Notes: generated by a model from the letters alone, not told the origin. Shown: positions 47,400-60,054, numbered from the stretch's first letter. The stretch: DNA of 64,000 nt from Perca fluviatilis (GCF_010015445.1 NC_053126.1:6141249-6205248), one strand, 5' to 3'. Made by a program: numbers and translations.

Positions 47400-50380
47400 A
47401 TGTGTGCTCTATGTATGACTATACTTCATAAACAGAGAAGGACCAGAAGAAAAAGAAGAGACTGGAGAAAGAATGACAGAATCAACTGAACAGATTTATC
47501 GCATTTTTACAATATTGTCGGAACTCAGGATAGACATTTAAAAAAGGAAGATTCAGCAAAATTAGAACTGTTTATGATCACCATTTATTCAGCAATAGCC
47601 ATTTACTGTATTTACATTCTGAAACACATAGACGTTTTCATTGTTAGTGATGGAGTCTGCCATTACCGTTCTGGATTCGATTTGATGTCTTTGGATACCT
47701 GACCAAAATATAAATAATGTTAGTTCACAGGGAGCATTATTCTCACAGAGTGCTATGGAATGCTAAGGCTCCATACCTCTGTGAAATACAACAAAGAAAA
47801 TGATTGAACTTGTAAGCACTATAATTCATCTCAAGGGTTTAAATACTGTGATGTTCTCATTCAGAATTCATATCAGTGATCTGATCCAGCAGGATAAACA
47901 AAAGCCTGCAGCAGAACAGAAGCAACACTCAATTACAATGTTTATCCCATATTGCACTCCTTCATGAGGCCCATTCACTTCAGTGTCATATTCAATCTGG
48001 TGACTCCCGACTGAGGCCTGCGTTATCATCAGTGTGAGGCGTTAGGTCGGAGACAGACGGTGCTTTCATGAGGCTTTCCTGTTTCTATGGAGCAAAGACT
48101 TTTGAACCTGACTTTTGTCACGGGGGTTGCTTTTCTGTGGAAGTGACAAACAAAATGTGAACGTACCTTACTTATTTTATTATGTACAGAAGCCGTATGC
48201 TCGTGGAGATGGGGCATTTTTATGGAGTCGTATACCGTCATAGAAGACTGTGTCTCTATTCAGATCCTCCCCTGAAGATATACTTCAATTACACTGTCTC
48301 TGTCTTTTGTGGCTTTATGAATGACTGCACATTTCTTTCCTTTATGTGAATGTGCATATTCCATCCTCAACCACTTGCCTTTCCACCCATTTTCCATCCT
48401 GCTCTCTTTCTCTTGTTTTGTAAGAACGCTGGCCTCGGCAAACGGGCCTGAGGCAAGTCCGAGTATGGAAGGAGTGTCAGAATGAACATGAGACGCCAAG
48501 AAGGAGTGTGTGTGTGTTGTGTGTTTTGTGTGTGTTGATGTGGAAGCCCCTTTTGGAGCTAGTGCCTTTTATGTATGAGCAATTGAGAGTGTGCTACTAC
48601 TGCTGTCGGGTTTTCTGCTGCAAGGTCAATGAAGCCCCCACCCCCTCCATCTCTCTGTTACTGCAGGAGTTGCTGTAAGTGACAATAGGGTGTCAGCTGC
48701 TGCTGCTGCTGACCAGGCATCACTACCGGGGTTATGCAGGGCAACACACACGTACTGGCACAAATTGGCCTCCATGTGCACACTCACGCGTGCGGGCCAA
48801 CGTTGCTCACTCGTGCGGATGCCAATTCAAATGCATGTACACACACACCATGCAACCATGCCACCAGCGCTGAGAAAAGTGTATTGATGAGCGCTCGAGT
48901 TGACGTGCGGATAACTATCCTACTTACTCTAGTACTCCACCAAACGCATCATTATCCAGCTGTGAGGATTCACAGTCTATATTTAGACGATCCGAAACAA
49001 CCACCAAGCGCACTGCAGTCACGTCATGTATCAATACACAAACCACTTGTGTAATGATGCACAAAATTAGTTGGATGAATAATAGTCGACAAGGTGAATG
49101 CTAATTGCAAGTAGCAGCGGAATTAAGAATCCTAATTATGATATACAAGTGGATGACAGTGTAGTCTTTCACAAGGGCAAACTTCCCTCTTTAAGAAGAA
49201 ACAAATCTGCTAACACCCATGTAGGCGAACGCCCCCAAACACCCCGACCTCATGTACGATGAATGTATCCAACTTCAAACTGTGGCTTTAACAATCCCTC
49301 CTCTCCTCGTCGGCCTCTTCCACCCCCATCCCCTCTCTGCTCTCCTCTCACATCACAGACGTGGTCCAGAATACAAATTGTGTTTTCCTTTCTTTATTTG
49401 GGTAGCCTATAATGCTGTAGGCCAGATGAGAATGGGAGACGGGAGTGAATGCGTCCCACCAAAAGGAAAGGGGGGCGACAATGAGGTGGCAAAGCTGCTC
49501 GACAGACAAAAAGACAAGATGACAAAGAGAGGTAGAAATAAAGACACGCTGAGAGGGAGACAATATTGTAGAGATGAATGGAAGATACAGGAACAGGGAG
49601 AAAAGATACAAAGACAAAAGGTAAAATGATGACAAAGGAGGATGCACTTAAGATGTGTTCTATAAAGGACAGGCTGTTGAATAGTCTTTAAAGATGTGGT
49701 TCATTGTTTGTTCCAAGCAACAAAGATACAAATCTCCTCTATAGTTTTCGAAAGCTGCATGATGCTCTAGAGGGGGGGGGGGGCGTTGATTCTCAGTGGG
49801 ATTGACTGGACAAGTGACCGTTTCCCATTAAAGCGAGTCCTTTGATTCCATGTTCGGATCAAAAATATCGATCAATGGAGCTTTGACTTTTCCCTGTAAG
49901 AAAATAGACCATTTCAGGTATCATTTGATTCACTGAATCTGCTTACACAGGGTACATCAGATGTGGCTTGTGCTTTACAATAAAAGGCAACGAGAAACTC
50001 CGTCCTGCGGCAAAAAATAATATTAGATTTTAAACGGGGGTTCTAAAGTTCGTATATGCCATCATTTTGTGATTAATTTCAGTCCTGCGTTGCTCCTTGA
50101 ATTTGGGTGTGACCTGTGGCGTATCTTCTGCGGCTACATGTTTACGCTTTACAAAGCCTACTTCTTCACAATTCATCACTGTATTAAAGTAGCACTCATT
50201 TAGTAGCACAGATGTAGTACTGCACTTCCATGAAGTTGGGGTAGAGACTTATTAAAAAGAAGAATGGTCAAAAATCGAAGCAGCAGACACCAAGATAAGT
50301 TTTAATTCCCTAGTATGTGTGAAGCTCCAAATATGCTGAATCATACGTTTCCCATAATGCAACTCAAGAGCAACTCTTTC
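47400..50380. other. No gene seen
   Basis: Long stretch without recognised exons or bounded repeats. It includes a short ctgctgctgctgctg run at 48699-48711 and a G-run at 49772-49784. Confidence 0.4.
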
Positions 50381-50394
50381 ATTAGACCCTCCCT

Positions 50395-50846
50395 AGTTTC
50401 ACATTGCCAGACCTTCCTCCACAGCGCTGCGAAGGAGGGTCTGGCTAGTCCACACAGCATTCCGGGATGGGAGAAAAACATGCTCTGGTTAATTGGCATT
50501 TCTTTAAACCAATCACAACAGTCTTGGGCACCGTGTGTGGCCAGGTGCCTCTGCAAAATAGCCTCGGGAAGAAAGTTGTTTTGGTGGAACGTGTGTACGT
50601 TCAAAAGTTGTTTTAGTCGTGCAACAGAAAACTCAGATTGGACAGATAGTCTAGCTAGCTGTCTGGATTTACCCTGCAGAGATCTGAGGAGCAGTTAACC
50701 ATAGTCCTCACAAATCCACCGCAGTTTAAAATTTCAACACAAAGAAAGCGCAAGGTGACGGACATCCGGCTGAAAAGAAGGACATACAGCGGAATTTCCG
50801 GTGGCAACGGAGCAATCCTGGAAGTTGAAGGTCATGGATTTAGACT
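50395..50846. mobile_element. Short element with 11-bp target duplication, copy B
   Basis: Same unit as 7945-8398, starting agtttcacattgccagacc and ending ggatttagact. Flanked by the perfect 11-bp repeat AGACCCTCCCT at 50384-50394 and 50847-50857. Confidence 0.85.
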
Positions 50847-51576
50847 AGACCCTCCCTGCCTTGTAAATGATGACTTATTTAAAACCTAGAAAAACACAGC
50901 AGTACTCCTGGTGATTAGTAAACTGAACTTGATGTGTATAATCGGTGGAGTGCCCTTTTAACGATTTCTGAATGGAAGATTACCGATCTACAGAAAATCC
51001 AGAGCAGGGCAAAATAAGAGAAGTCAACCTTTCGTTAGCAAATGAGTCTTTCAGTCACCAGAGCAAAGACAGAACTCAACCTGAATGTACGTACAGTGTG
51101 TAAACTTCACCACTGTGTAGTTCAACGGGCCGTACAGGCATTAGTATGTCATAGTGACTGGAAAGTGCCTTTGAGCAGGACACCAAAAGCGGCTGTTCCG
51201 TCTGAGACCTGTGATACACCCATCGTAAGTCACTACTCTTAACCAGGCAAGGTTTGTCCTGTGCCCGTCACAGACAGCACACAGTGAGTAAGACCTGAGA
51301 GTCCATCAACCCTTATTAAAATAAACAGAAAACGGGCCTGTCTGCCACTCACCCCATAGGATCCCTCGCTTTTTCGCTTGATGGAAGGGTAAACACTGTC
51401 AATGCTTCACTCAAGCTGGCTGCGTGTGGTGGCTGGCAGAGAACAAGACAGAGCGACAACATTAGAGGAAACAAAGCAGGAGCAGGGAGAGAGGAAGAGG
51501 ATGGAGGGGAGGATCGGCACCAAAAGGCCAGGGGGGATTTGTTTGTGTGTTTGTGGGTCTATACCTCATATTTTGC

Positions 51577-51577
<1 letters not shown>

Positions 51578-51640
<63 letters not shown>

Positions 51641-51652
51641 TGTGTGTGTGTG
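51578..51652. repeat. (GT)n microsatellite
   Basis: Nearly perfect dinucleotide run with one ggt interruption. Confidence 0.95.
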
Positions 51653-51967
51653 TTGACCACTGCCCGGAAATAGGTGCGTGTGTCTCTCTGACCCCATTTA
51701 CTCTGGACTCACACTTTTTTTTTGTGTTGCATTGCATTAAGTGCCACACCAGCTACCATACACACACAAACACAGACAATCAATGTCATTCATGTTTGAT
51801 TTAGGCTTTTCCCTAAACAAAGCTCAGTCACACTGGACTCCATCACTTTAAAGGAGCCAAGAAAAAATAAATAAAAAATAAGCCCTTAAATCACACTGCT
51901 ATGAGCCAGCCAGGCATGACGAAGACTGCAGTATTTTCAGCTGGGGAGACACAAACTCTCTCTGTCT

Positions 51968-51968
<1 letters not shown>

Positions 51969-52048
<80 letters not shown>
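51969..52048. repeat. (AC)n microsatellite
   Basis: Perfect run of about 80 bp, in inverse orientation to the (GT)n at 51578-51652. Confidence 0.95.
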
Positions 52049-52050
<2 letters not shown>

Positions 52051-52519
52051 TGCCTCTTTTATAGCCCTCTCTATGATGCTGCACCTCCAGTGACAAATAA
52101 CAGTATTTAAAGATTTAAAAGAGTGTAACTCAAAGAGGAAATAGGTTAAAGTGTGAGTGCCTCAGTGCTGTCGCAAGTGAAGGTTAAAGTTACACTGTGA
52201 TGGTCTTCCACTTCGCTTAACTTTTCAGTTTGCATGCAATGAATCCATCAGCGAAAAAGGAAATCATATATACTGTATAGGGTATGATGTTACAGCTGCT
52301 CCAGTGTGTGTGACTTTGGTTTAAAAAGGCCTGATCCGGTTGAAATGTACTTTGTATTATATGACAGTGCTTTGACTCTTCCGGTCGGTCGTTATGTTAT
52401 TCATAAGAGTGTTTGTATGTGTACAGTATGTGTGTCTGATTGTATTTGTGGGCATGTGTGCACATGTACAGTACCGGTTCTGTAAGGGTGCACAATGAGT
52501 TTGTGGGTGGATTTTGAGG

Positions 52520-52627
52520 GGTGTGTATGTGTGTGTGTGTTTGTGTGTGTGTGTATGTGCGTGTGTGTGTGTGTGTGTGTGTATGTGCGTGCGTGCGCGC
52601 ATGTGTGTGTGCGTGTGTGTGTGTGTT
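52520..52627. repeat. (GT)n microsatellite, imperfect
   Basis: Dinucleotide tract with gtat, gtgc and gcgc interruptions. Confidence 0.9.
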
Positions 52628-52699
52628 TGGCAGCACCCTGGCCTCCAGGCTCTCTGTCTCGTAATGCTGAAGAATAAAACAAGAGAACGAGACAGTGAA

Positions 52700-53350
52700 A
52701 AGGATGAGGCGGTGCTGTAAAGAGACAGGGGGGGGGGTGATCACTCTGACTGACGTGCAGCTTGCAGGACGGTGACTCTGATCACAGAGAACACTTACAA
52801 ACAGACATTTCCCAGTGTAAGTCAAGGGCGTGTGCATCATTTGAATTCTGTTGGTGACGCAAACTACAAGCTGTCACATCCTGTTCTCAACGTGTTGATT
52901 TTCAATTTAAAATTCAAAACAGGGTAACAATATGCAAGGCTGATGATGACTACATGTAGTTTAACAAAGCGGTAAGTGGTATCCCTCGTGTCAGAGCGGA
53001 TTTCCTTCCACGGTCCAAAAACATGCCTGTTAGATGAATTAGAGGCTTTTAATTGCTGGCAGGTGTGAGTATTTGTATCTGTCATATACTGTATGTGTCA
53101 GCCCCGTGATAAACTTGCATCCTGTTCAGGATAAGTTGCCTCTCGCTCAGTGCATGCTGGGATGGGCTGCAGCCAACCTGCAATCCTGGAAGGGATAACG
53201 TGAGTATAAAAGATAACATTAAAACCCAACTCCGTAAAAACATGTTTTATGATCTACCGTCAGGATTTGCACAGACTCACGGTCAGCAGCACAGCATTCA
53301 GACCTTTTTCTAGAGCTCCAACAAGCAATAAGAACATGTTTGTGGGCACA
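52700..53350. other. No gene seen
   Basis: Begins with a G-run (52729-52738). The part near 53120-53190 (cagtgcatgctgggatgggctgcag) resembles a repeat end but could not be bounded. Confidence 0.35.
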
Positions 53351-53354
53351 CTAG

Positions 53355-53673
53355 TTAAAGGGATACACCACCGTTTGTTGAAATAGGGCTCATCACGGTC
53401 TCCCCTAGCTGTAGATAGGTGGGCCAACGCATTTTTTGTGCATGCATTGTTTTAGTCCGTGTAACACCGGCAGCGCCGCCGTTAGTTAGCTTAGCGTAGT
53501 GAATGGAATCCTATGTTGCCGCTTAGCATGTTGTGAGTAAAAGTGAGCCAACAAAAGACAAAAAAACAACCTAATTACTTGCGCTGAGACAAAAAATGCG
53601 TTGGCCCACCTATCTACAGCCAGGGGAGACCGTGATAAGCCCTATTTTAACAAACGGTGGCGTTTTCCTTTAA
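53355..53673. mobile_element. Foldback MITE with TTAA ends (319 bp)
   Basis: Arms of about 85 bp are inverted (ggtctcccctagctgtagat / atctacagccaggggagacc), with TTAA at 53355-53358 and 53670-53673. The interior is short and noncoding. It can form a long hairpin. Confidence 0.8.
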
Positions 53674-53679
53674 GATTGA

Positions 53680-54860
53680 CTGACTTTCTTTGTTAAAACA
53701 TATGCAGGGGAGGAGATGAGGAGCGAACTACAGGTCAGAAAATCCAACAAGTGTATTTCTAGTATTATTCCCAAGAATACGGTTTCTCAACCTTGACTGC
53801 CAGCTTGACACACTGAACATCCTAAAACCGTTCTCTTTTCTGCTTGGTGGAGCAACAGAAGATCTCCATCTCCATCTCAATGTTTCCCCTCATTCAAAGT
53901 GGTTTTATTTCCCCAGTGTTCCTGTCCCCAGAAAAAATGCCAGCCTAAGTACATGCTATGACTTAAAGAAAGCCACTTTGCTCAGCTAGTTAAGTATAAC
54001 TTTCTCAGGAATAACAAATAATTCCATGCAATAACGCCTTATAATCTAGACACAAACTGTTAAGGGTAAAACTATTATGCAGCAGAGGTGGGGGGCTAGA
54101 TAAATGAGAAATTAAATTTTTTACATCAGTATTGTTTGCTGCATTTCAAAACCTTTTATCTACTTTGCATGATTGAACTTATTAACAATGGAGCTATTTC
54201 CATTTTGTGATAAATGCAGAAACCGCACAAATCTGCCCCTCAAGTCAGGCTCACACAAACATCAATACGTGCAGTAATTCATTCCAAAATTCTCCTCGGC
54301 TGTTGCAAATGTCTTACTGATTTCTGCTGTGAAAGATGACTTCCATTCATAAACTCCCATTGAGCTACAATGATTATCCTGTCTCTCCCAGCAAGTTATA
54401 ATAGCATTCTTATACCTCATTGAGCCTAGAGGCAAAATTATGATAGCGCAGTCTTAAGAACTATTGATGCTGCTGTCTATTTAATCGGCTAGATGAATTA
54501 ATCCATTTGGAATGAGAAGAGAGAGGAGAGGAGGAGAGAGTAATGGCTTGGAAGAGGAGCCAGTGGACGAGGAGATGGCATGGGATACACATTTGTCACG
54601 TGGAAACTCAGGCCTCAAAAGGACTGGACCTGTTTGTGAGTGTGTTTCTGGGCATATTTATGTGAAATATTGACTGACTAACTATATATAGTTATATATT
54701 ATATAAGCCTATTTATTAGTCACAGTGTGCCAACACTATAATCTGATCAGGCATTCTAGCAAAGGCTGACTGGCAAAACATGACAGATAGTTTTCCTGGA
54801 AAGAGAGAAAAGAAAATAGGAGAAATGCTTGGCACAGTGGGTGCAATGATGGATCCATTG
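53680..54860. other. No gene seen; unique AT-rich block
   Basis: 54100-54500 is AT-rich, of mixed composition and free of repeat motifs, which would suit a conserved noncoding element but cannot be shown from one sequence. Confidence 0.3.
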
Positions 54861-54866
54861 GCTGCT

Positions 54867-54868
<2 letters not shown>

Positions 54869-54920
<52 letters not shown>

Positions 54921-54923
54921 GTG
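54869..54923. repeat. (GT)n microsatellite
   Basis: Dinucleotide run with one gtttgt interruption. Confidence 0.95.
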
Positions 54924-54929
54924 AGCAAC

Positions 54930-55970
54930 ATCCTTGTTCTCCTGTGGTCATAATTCAAGGCACCCCACCTGCAGCACAAGAGCCCCTCTGCTGCGGCCAA
55001 ATGATCCTGCCAGAAGGATGGAGGGACACAGGAAGGGAGGAAGAGAGATAAAACTGGAATGGGAGTGGGGAATCAAGGATTTAAGGGTGAGAGAATGGGG
55101 GATGCAAAATGTGCCAGAAGAGGAGGAAAAAGCAACCACATAGATATAGTGTTGCTAAGAGAAAATAAAAGCGTAAAATTAATATAAGGGGAGTTGGAGA
55201 TGGGAAGAAGAGAAAGAAAGAGTCAGGGACAGACAGCCAAATGAGAGGGTGGAGATGGATGGAGAGGCAGCGAGATAGATGAGGGTGTTAATTTAGATTG
55301 CCAGGGCACAGTCTCTGCAGCTTCATGGGGATGGAGAGAAGCACAAATATCAAATGAGGGGAAATGCAATTTACAAAAGAAAAGAAAATAGAGGAGCAAA
55401 GCAAATGGAGAGAACATGTAGGAAAGTATCATTGCTATTCAGTGTTTGACTGTCCAGTCTGGCTCCAGTCCCAGTGGATGATATCAGAGCACTACTTTGG
55501 AGGTACTCTAACATCATTATGGCATTACAATTTTGCTCCAAGGACATTCCCCTTCCCTCACAAACTCACTCACCCTAAAACACATTTGTCAAATTGTGTA
55601 GCTGGCAGAGACAGCCTGACACAGTGTGTAATTACTCCTGTAATACTGAAGCCGTGAACTGTCTCTGTAGAAAGTTTTTCTTCAGGTCGCTTCTTTCAAT
55701 TTGATGTGAAATGGAAACGAATGCAATGTGAGAGACCGAGGTTTTAAAGGCCGATGATCTTCATGCAAGAGTTTTTTTTTTTTTTATCCTTTCTCACATC
55801 AAAACTTTCTGTATTTTTGGTGTGACGCTTGTTCTTCCCAGTGTTTTACCAAACTCTCTTAACTACACAAACGTGTTTGTAAATCTTTCGTTTCAACCTG
55901 ATGACCGTCACCTGTTCACGAGGAGGTGACAGGTCTGGATCACTTGTGATTGTTGCTCTTAAATCACTTA
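54930..55970. other. No gene seen
   Basis: Purine-rich stretch (55010-55260) followed by unique sequence with a T-run at 55771-55784. Confidence 0.35.
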
Positions 55971-55973
55971 ATT

Positions 55974-56118
55974 CAATTCAATTCAATTCAATTTTATTTA
56001 TAGTATCAAATCATAACAAGAGTTATCTCGAGACACTTTACAGATAGAGTAGGTCTAGACCACACTCTATAAATTCCAAAAGACTTGCCAATTGAATTGA
56101 ATTGAATTGAACTTAGAC
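55974..56118 (+). repeat. Dispersed retroposon-like repeat, copy 3, between inverted pentamer arrays
   Basis: Left (AATTC)n array, then about 100 bp matching the repeat at 20323-20600 up to ctagaccacactctataa, then a right (AATTG)n array that is the reverse complement of the left one. Confidence 0.75.
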
Positions 56119-56342
56119 TTGCCAATTGAAAACCAATCTGTTAGAACAAGTGGTTCCCGATTAGGCCCTTTGACTCACCCACTGTGGTGGGCTTTTACTT
56201 GTTACGACCCCTCCCTTTTCTGCCTGCTGTTGGCTTCTCTGGCTTTCCTGTCTGAGCTGGCAGTATGGGAGGGGTCGTTAGTTAATTGGTGGACACCTGG
56301 GTAGGCCTCAACCAAGACTATTTGTACAAGTCATGTCTCATT

Positions 56343-57102
56343 GACTACGTTTACATGCAGCCAATAACCCGTTCAAAACCGGAATATTAGCAATAACCCG
56401 GTCGCGCACGGCCATGTAAACACCGGCAAAAACCCGAATATGCTCATATTCCGGTTTTTAAAAACCCGAATATGCTACCTGGGTTACCCCTTTTCTAACC
56501 CGAAATTTTGGTCATGTAAACGCGTATCGGCATATCCCCATCAAAAGGAACATTGATTTGTGTTCTGCGCATGTTCTCGCCAAAGAATCTTGGTCTTTTG
56601 AGTAGAGGAACTTCTTGTATGTGCCAGAAAACATAGTTATAATAATAATTATATACTATAATAATATAGTTATATATATATGTCAATGCAGAAAACCTGC
56701 GCGCAGTATACCGGAAGTAAACAAGAAGTAGAGGTAAACATGGCGAGACGCAGCACAGCACCACACTTTTGGAGCGAGGAGGAAACCAATTTCTTTATTA
56801 GTGTGGTGAAAACCATGAATATAATGTCTTTTGTTGACGGCAGAAAGTACCGAGATAGTGAGATTTATAAGAAGGTGACCGAAAAGTTATTGCGTCTTAA
56901 GGTTGTCCGTAGGCTACGTCCAGACGCTAACTGTGCGTCGCCGTTTACGTCGGGATATTGCCATTTGATTACAAATGTCATGTGTACAGGAGTAACTCTC
57001 TCTGCTCACGCATGTAAACGGGTTATTCCGAATGTTTCAGAAACCCGAATAGTGACCTTAACCCGACCATAACCCGAAAATTGACAGCTTGTAAACGTAG
57101 TC
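56343..57102 (+). mobile_element. Harbinger-like element (760 bp) with ATT target duplication
   Basis: Inverted ends gactacgtttacatg / cttgtaaacgtagtc flanked by ATT at 56340-56342 and 57103-57105. Subterminal aacccgaata and ccggtttt motifs repeat near both ends. It contains the start of a Myb/SANT-like gene but no transposase. Confidence 0.8.
56740..56905 (+). pseudogene. Myb/SANT-like (MSANTD-type) DNA-binding domain fragment
   Basis: Starts MARRS and reads HFWSEEETNFFISVVKTMNI, then FVDGRKYRDSEIYKKVTEKL. This is the first half of the trihelix/Myb-like domain found in the accessory protein of Harbinger elements and in MSANTD genes. After LRLKV the frame continues for a while but no longer resembles the domain. 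It could be transcribed, but is best seen as a transposon remnant. Confidence 0.7.
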
Positions 57103-57384
57103 ATTGTTCTCTCTCTGCCTTCTCCCTCTCCTAGGCTCCACATCTTTTGGTTTGGGTTTGTTTGATCTCTTTTGTTACCGATGTCATTTATCTACACATC
57201 TTTCACTCACCCACACATCACTTACACCACTGATACCATTGATTCCACACATGTCATGATTCTTTTGTTAATAGTAGTTTGTTCACTTTACAATAAACAC
57301 TTTATTGGCATTTTAACCTGTTCGTTCTCCCCTCTTTGTCACATGCATTGAGCCGGTTTGTGAAATACTTGACGTGCCTACAAG

Positions 57385-57917
57385 CAGTGGTGGAATATAA
57401 CTATGTAGATTTACTCCAGTACTGTACTTATGTACAAATTGGGTACTTGTACTTTACTTGAGTCTTTTCTTTTCATGCCACTTTCTACTTCTACTCTGCT
57501 ACATTTAAGAGAGAAATATTGTACATTTTACTCCACTACATTAATCTGACAACTTTAGGTATTAGTTACATTACAAATTAAGATTTTTGCACACAAATCA
57601 CATGTACTTTATAAAATACAATGTTTAAATTAAACTACCCAACAATATAACGGCCTACTAATCCAGCTGAAATGATTAGATTATTAAACACTTATTTGAT
57701 TGACAGAACTGTTGGGATCGTTTCCAGTTTGTAAAATCTCAGGATTTTTTTGCATTGACTACTTCTACTTTTAATACTTTTAAGTACATTTTCCTGATCA
57801 TACTTACATACTTAAGTAACATTTTCAATGCACAACTTTTACTTGTAGAGTATTTTTTTTATATAGTGTGCTATTAGTATTTTAACTTAAGTGATCTGAA
57901 TACTTCATCCACCACTG
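57385..57917. mobile_element. hAT-type MITE (533 bp)
   Basis: Termini cagtggtggaa / tccaccactg with 8-bp flanks CCTACAAG (57377-57384) and CTTACAAG (57918-57925), one mismatch. The interior has tactccagtactgtactt and ctccactaca motifs shared with 31170-31603. Confidence 0.85.
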
Positions 57918-58399
57918 CTTACAAGGAACTAAAACCATGTTTGTAGGCTTACGAAAACATGCAAAGGTTCTTTACACGGTACCTCTACAAGAACCAAAAC
58001 TTGATGGGAGATTGGGTTTTTTAAATTTGATTTGAACTTTGAACTCACTTGCAGCGTAGATCAATCACTATGCTTACTACTGAATGATATGAAGCGTTTG
58101 GTACCTGAGATGCAAAGCGACACCTGCCCATTGAGGCACAGCATCTGAATAGAGAATGGCGTGATGATGAAATGAGAAAACCAGCAGAGACCTTGATGAA
58201 ACTGACAGATGGCAGTGCCCAGCTGAGAGAGAGAGAGACACAGATGTCTTTCCCAGAAGGACAGAAAGAAAAGAAGAAGGAACCCATTCCTGTAGCGTGG
58301 CACAGGATGTTACCTCGATAAGAAAACATCCCCTCTGGATGGTTTCGGTTTTCCTCAGCGTAAATTGAAGTTTGAAGTATGAATTTCTAGGCACAGTGC

Positions 58400-58651
58400 A
58401 CGGTGCTCTGGCCTAAACGCTAACATGCTGGTGTTAAGCAGGAATAATGTTAACATAGTTTAGCATGCTAACATTAGCTAATTAGCACTAAACGCAAAGT
58501 ACAGTTGAGTTTCGCAGGACACACACCAAAGTATTTTGACCTGATGATGGTGCTAGATTTAAAAGTTAAAGGACCACCAACGTGATTACAATTCATCCTG
58601 GGAGGAACATGAATGTCTGTAGCAAATTTCATGGCAATCCATCCAAAAGTT
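58400..58651. repeat. Dispersed fish repeat (family 'GCTAACATGCT'), interrupted by a SINE
   Basis: Reads gcatgctaacattagctaat, agtacagttgag, ctgatgatggtgctagat and atttcatggcaatccatcc. It appears to resume after the SINE at about 58865 (ggtagcgctagaggaaatgc) up to about 58947. Confidence 0.6.
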
Positions 58652-58850
58652 GTGGCGCCTTGTTAGCTCACCTGCTTGAGGGTGCGCCACGTGTACCAAG
58701 AGTCAGACCTCACCACATCGGCCACAGTTTGATTCCAACCTGTGGCCCTTTGCTGCATGTCGTTCCCCCTTTCTCTCCCCCCTGTCTAGGGCTCTCCTAT
58801 CAGTTAAAGGCATTAAAGCCCAAAAAATAATCTTTGAAAAAAAAAAAAGA
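58652..58850 (+). mobile_element. tRNA-derived SINE
   Basis: Head with A-box-like ttagctcacctgcttgagg and B-box-like agtttgattccaacc about 60 bp later, as in RNA polymerase III promoters. The body is tgtggccctttgctgcatgt and a ccccctttctctcccc tract, and the tail is A-rich, ending in a run of A. This layout is typical of acanthomorph tRNA SINEs. Confidence 0.75.
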
Positions 58851-58947
58851 ACCCCACCCCCTCACAAAAGTCAGCCTCATGGTAGCGCTAGAGGAAATGC
58901 CATGGGATCCTCAAAGTCACTAGTATTCATCATCAGGGGAGCATGAA

Positions 58948-59384
58948 TGGGGAGGGTCTGGCGAGTCCACACAGCATTCTGGGATGGGAGGAAAACGTGC
59001 TCTGGTTAATTTTCATTTCTTTAAACCAATCACAATCGCCTTGGGCGCCGCTAAGTGCCGCACAGTTCCCCAGTGCCCCAGTGCCTCTGCAAAATAGCCT
59101 CGGGAAGGAACTTGTTTTGGTGGAACATGTACGTTCAAAAGTTGTTTTAGAAACAGAAAACTCAGATTGGACAGATAGTCTAGCCAGCTGTCTGGATTTA
59201 CCCTGCAGAGATCTGAGGAGCAGTTAACCATAGTCCTCAGAAATCCACCGGAGTTTAAAATTCCAACACAAAGAAAGCAGAAGGTAACGGACCTCCGGCC
59301 GAAAAGAAGGACATATTGCGGAATTTCCCGTGGCAACGGAGCGATCCCGGAAGTGGAACGTCGTGGATACAGACTAGAACCAAA
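58948..59384. mobile_element. 11-bp-TSD element family, copy C, 5' truncated
   Basis: Enters the unit at ggagggtctggcgagtccac, so the first 30 or so bases are missing, and runs to the end ggatacagact at 59384. About 85-90% like copy B by eye. Confidence 0.75.
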
Positions 59385-59389
59385 GTGGT

Positions 59390-60050
59390 GAAACGACCAA
59401 CTGGCCGACTGACCCTGCTAACCCTAGAGACATGCTGTTAGCGTGGATAAAAAGGACCATAAACAGTTTGGCCCCTCATCCGTCTCATCCCAGCAGTTGA
59501 ATCACACTCCCTACTGAATGAAGGGCCATCAGCCCATTATACCTTCTCTTTCATCCCACCTTTCCACTCTCTGCTCTCCGTCTCATCTCTCCCGTCTCCT
59601 TCCCACATGCTTTTCCTAATTACTGCCCCTGTCTTTCTCCTTGTCTCCCTCCCCCTCGCCCCATCTCCCTGCTCCCCTCCTCACCTGCCTCATCTGTCAC
59701 CTCTGATTCCACATCAGCAGCATTTATTAATATGCCCAGTTCAACAACTACTTCTCTACGCAATCCTCTGCGTGCAGGTTTGTGTGTCTGTCTGCGTGGT
59801 CTGATTTGAGAGGGAGGGAAAAAAACTCCTGGCAGCTGCTATTAATGTTGCCAAGCAGGCAGGGAAGACAGACAAACGTCTGGTGAATGAATGATAAACC
59901 AAAGCCTGGCGAGGGGATTGGAGGAATGACCTCAAACAAAACTTCTGCCATTCACTCCCTTTGATTCCTGCTTTCTCTTGCACTTATCATCTTATCGGAT
60001 CTGCGTTCCCTTCATCTCTTTATGCTCTGTGAGATGACAGAAGTGAAGAG
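59390..60050. other. No gene seen
   Basis: Includes a pyrimidine-rich stretch at about 59540-59700. A 65-codon frame there is low-complexity. Confidence 0.35.
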
Positions 60051-60054
60051 TTAA

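Noticed and set aside
58652..58760. Functional tRNA gene
   Set aside because: A- and B-box-like motifs are present but no cloverleaf or anticodon arm forms, and the body and A tail are those of a SINE.
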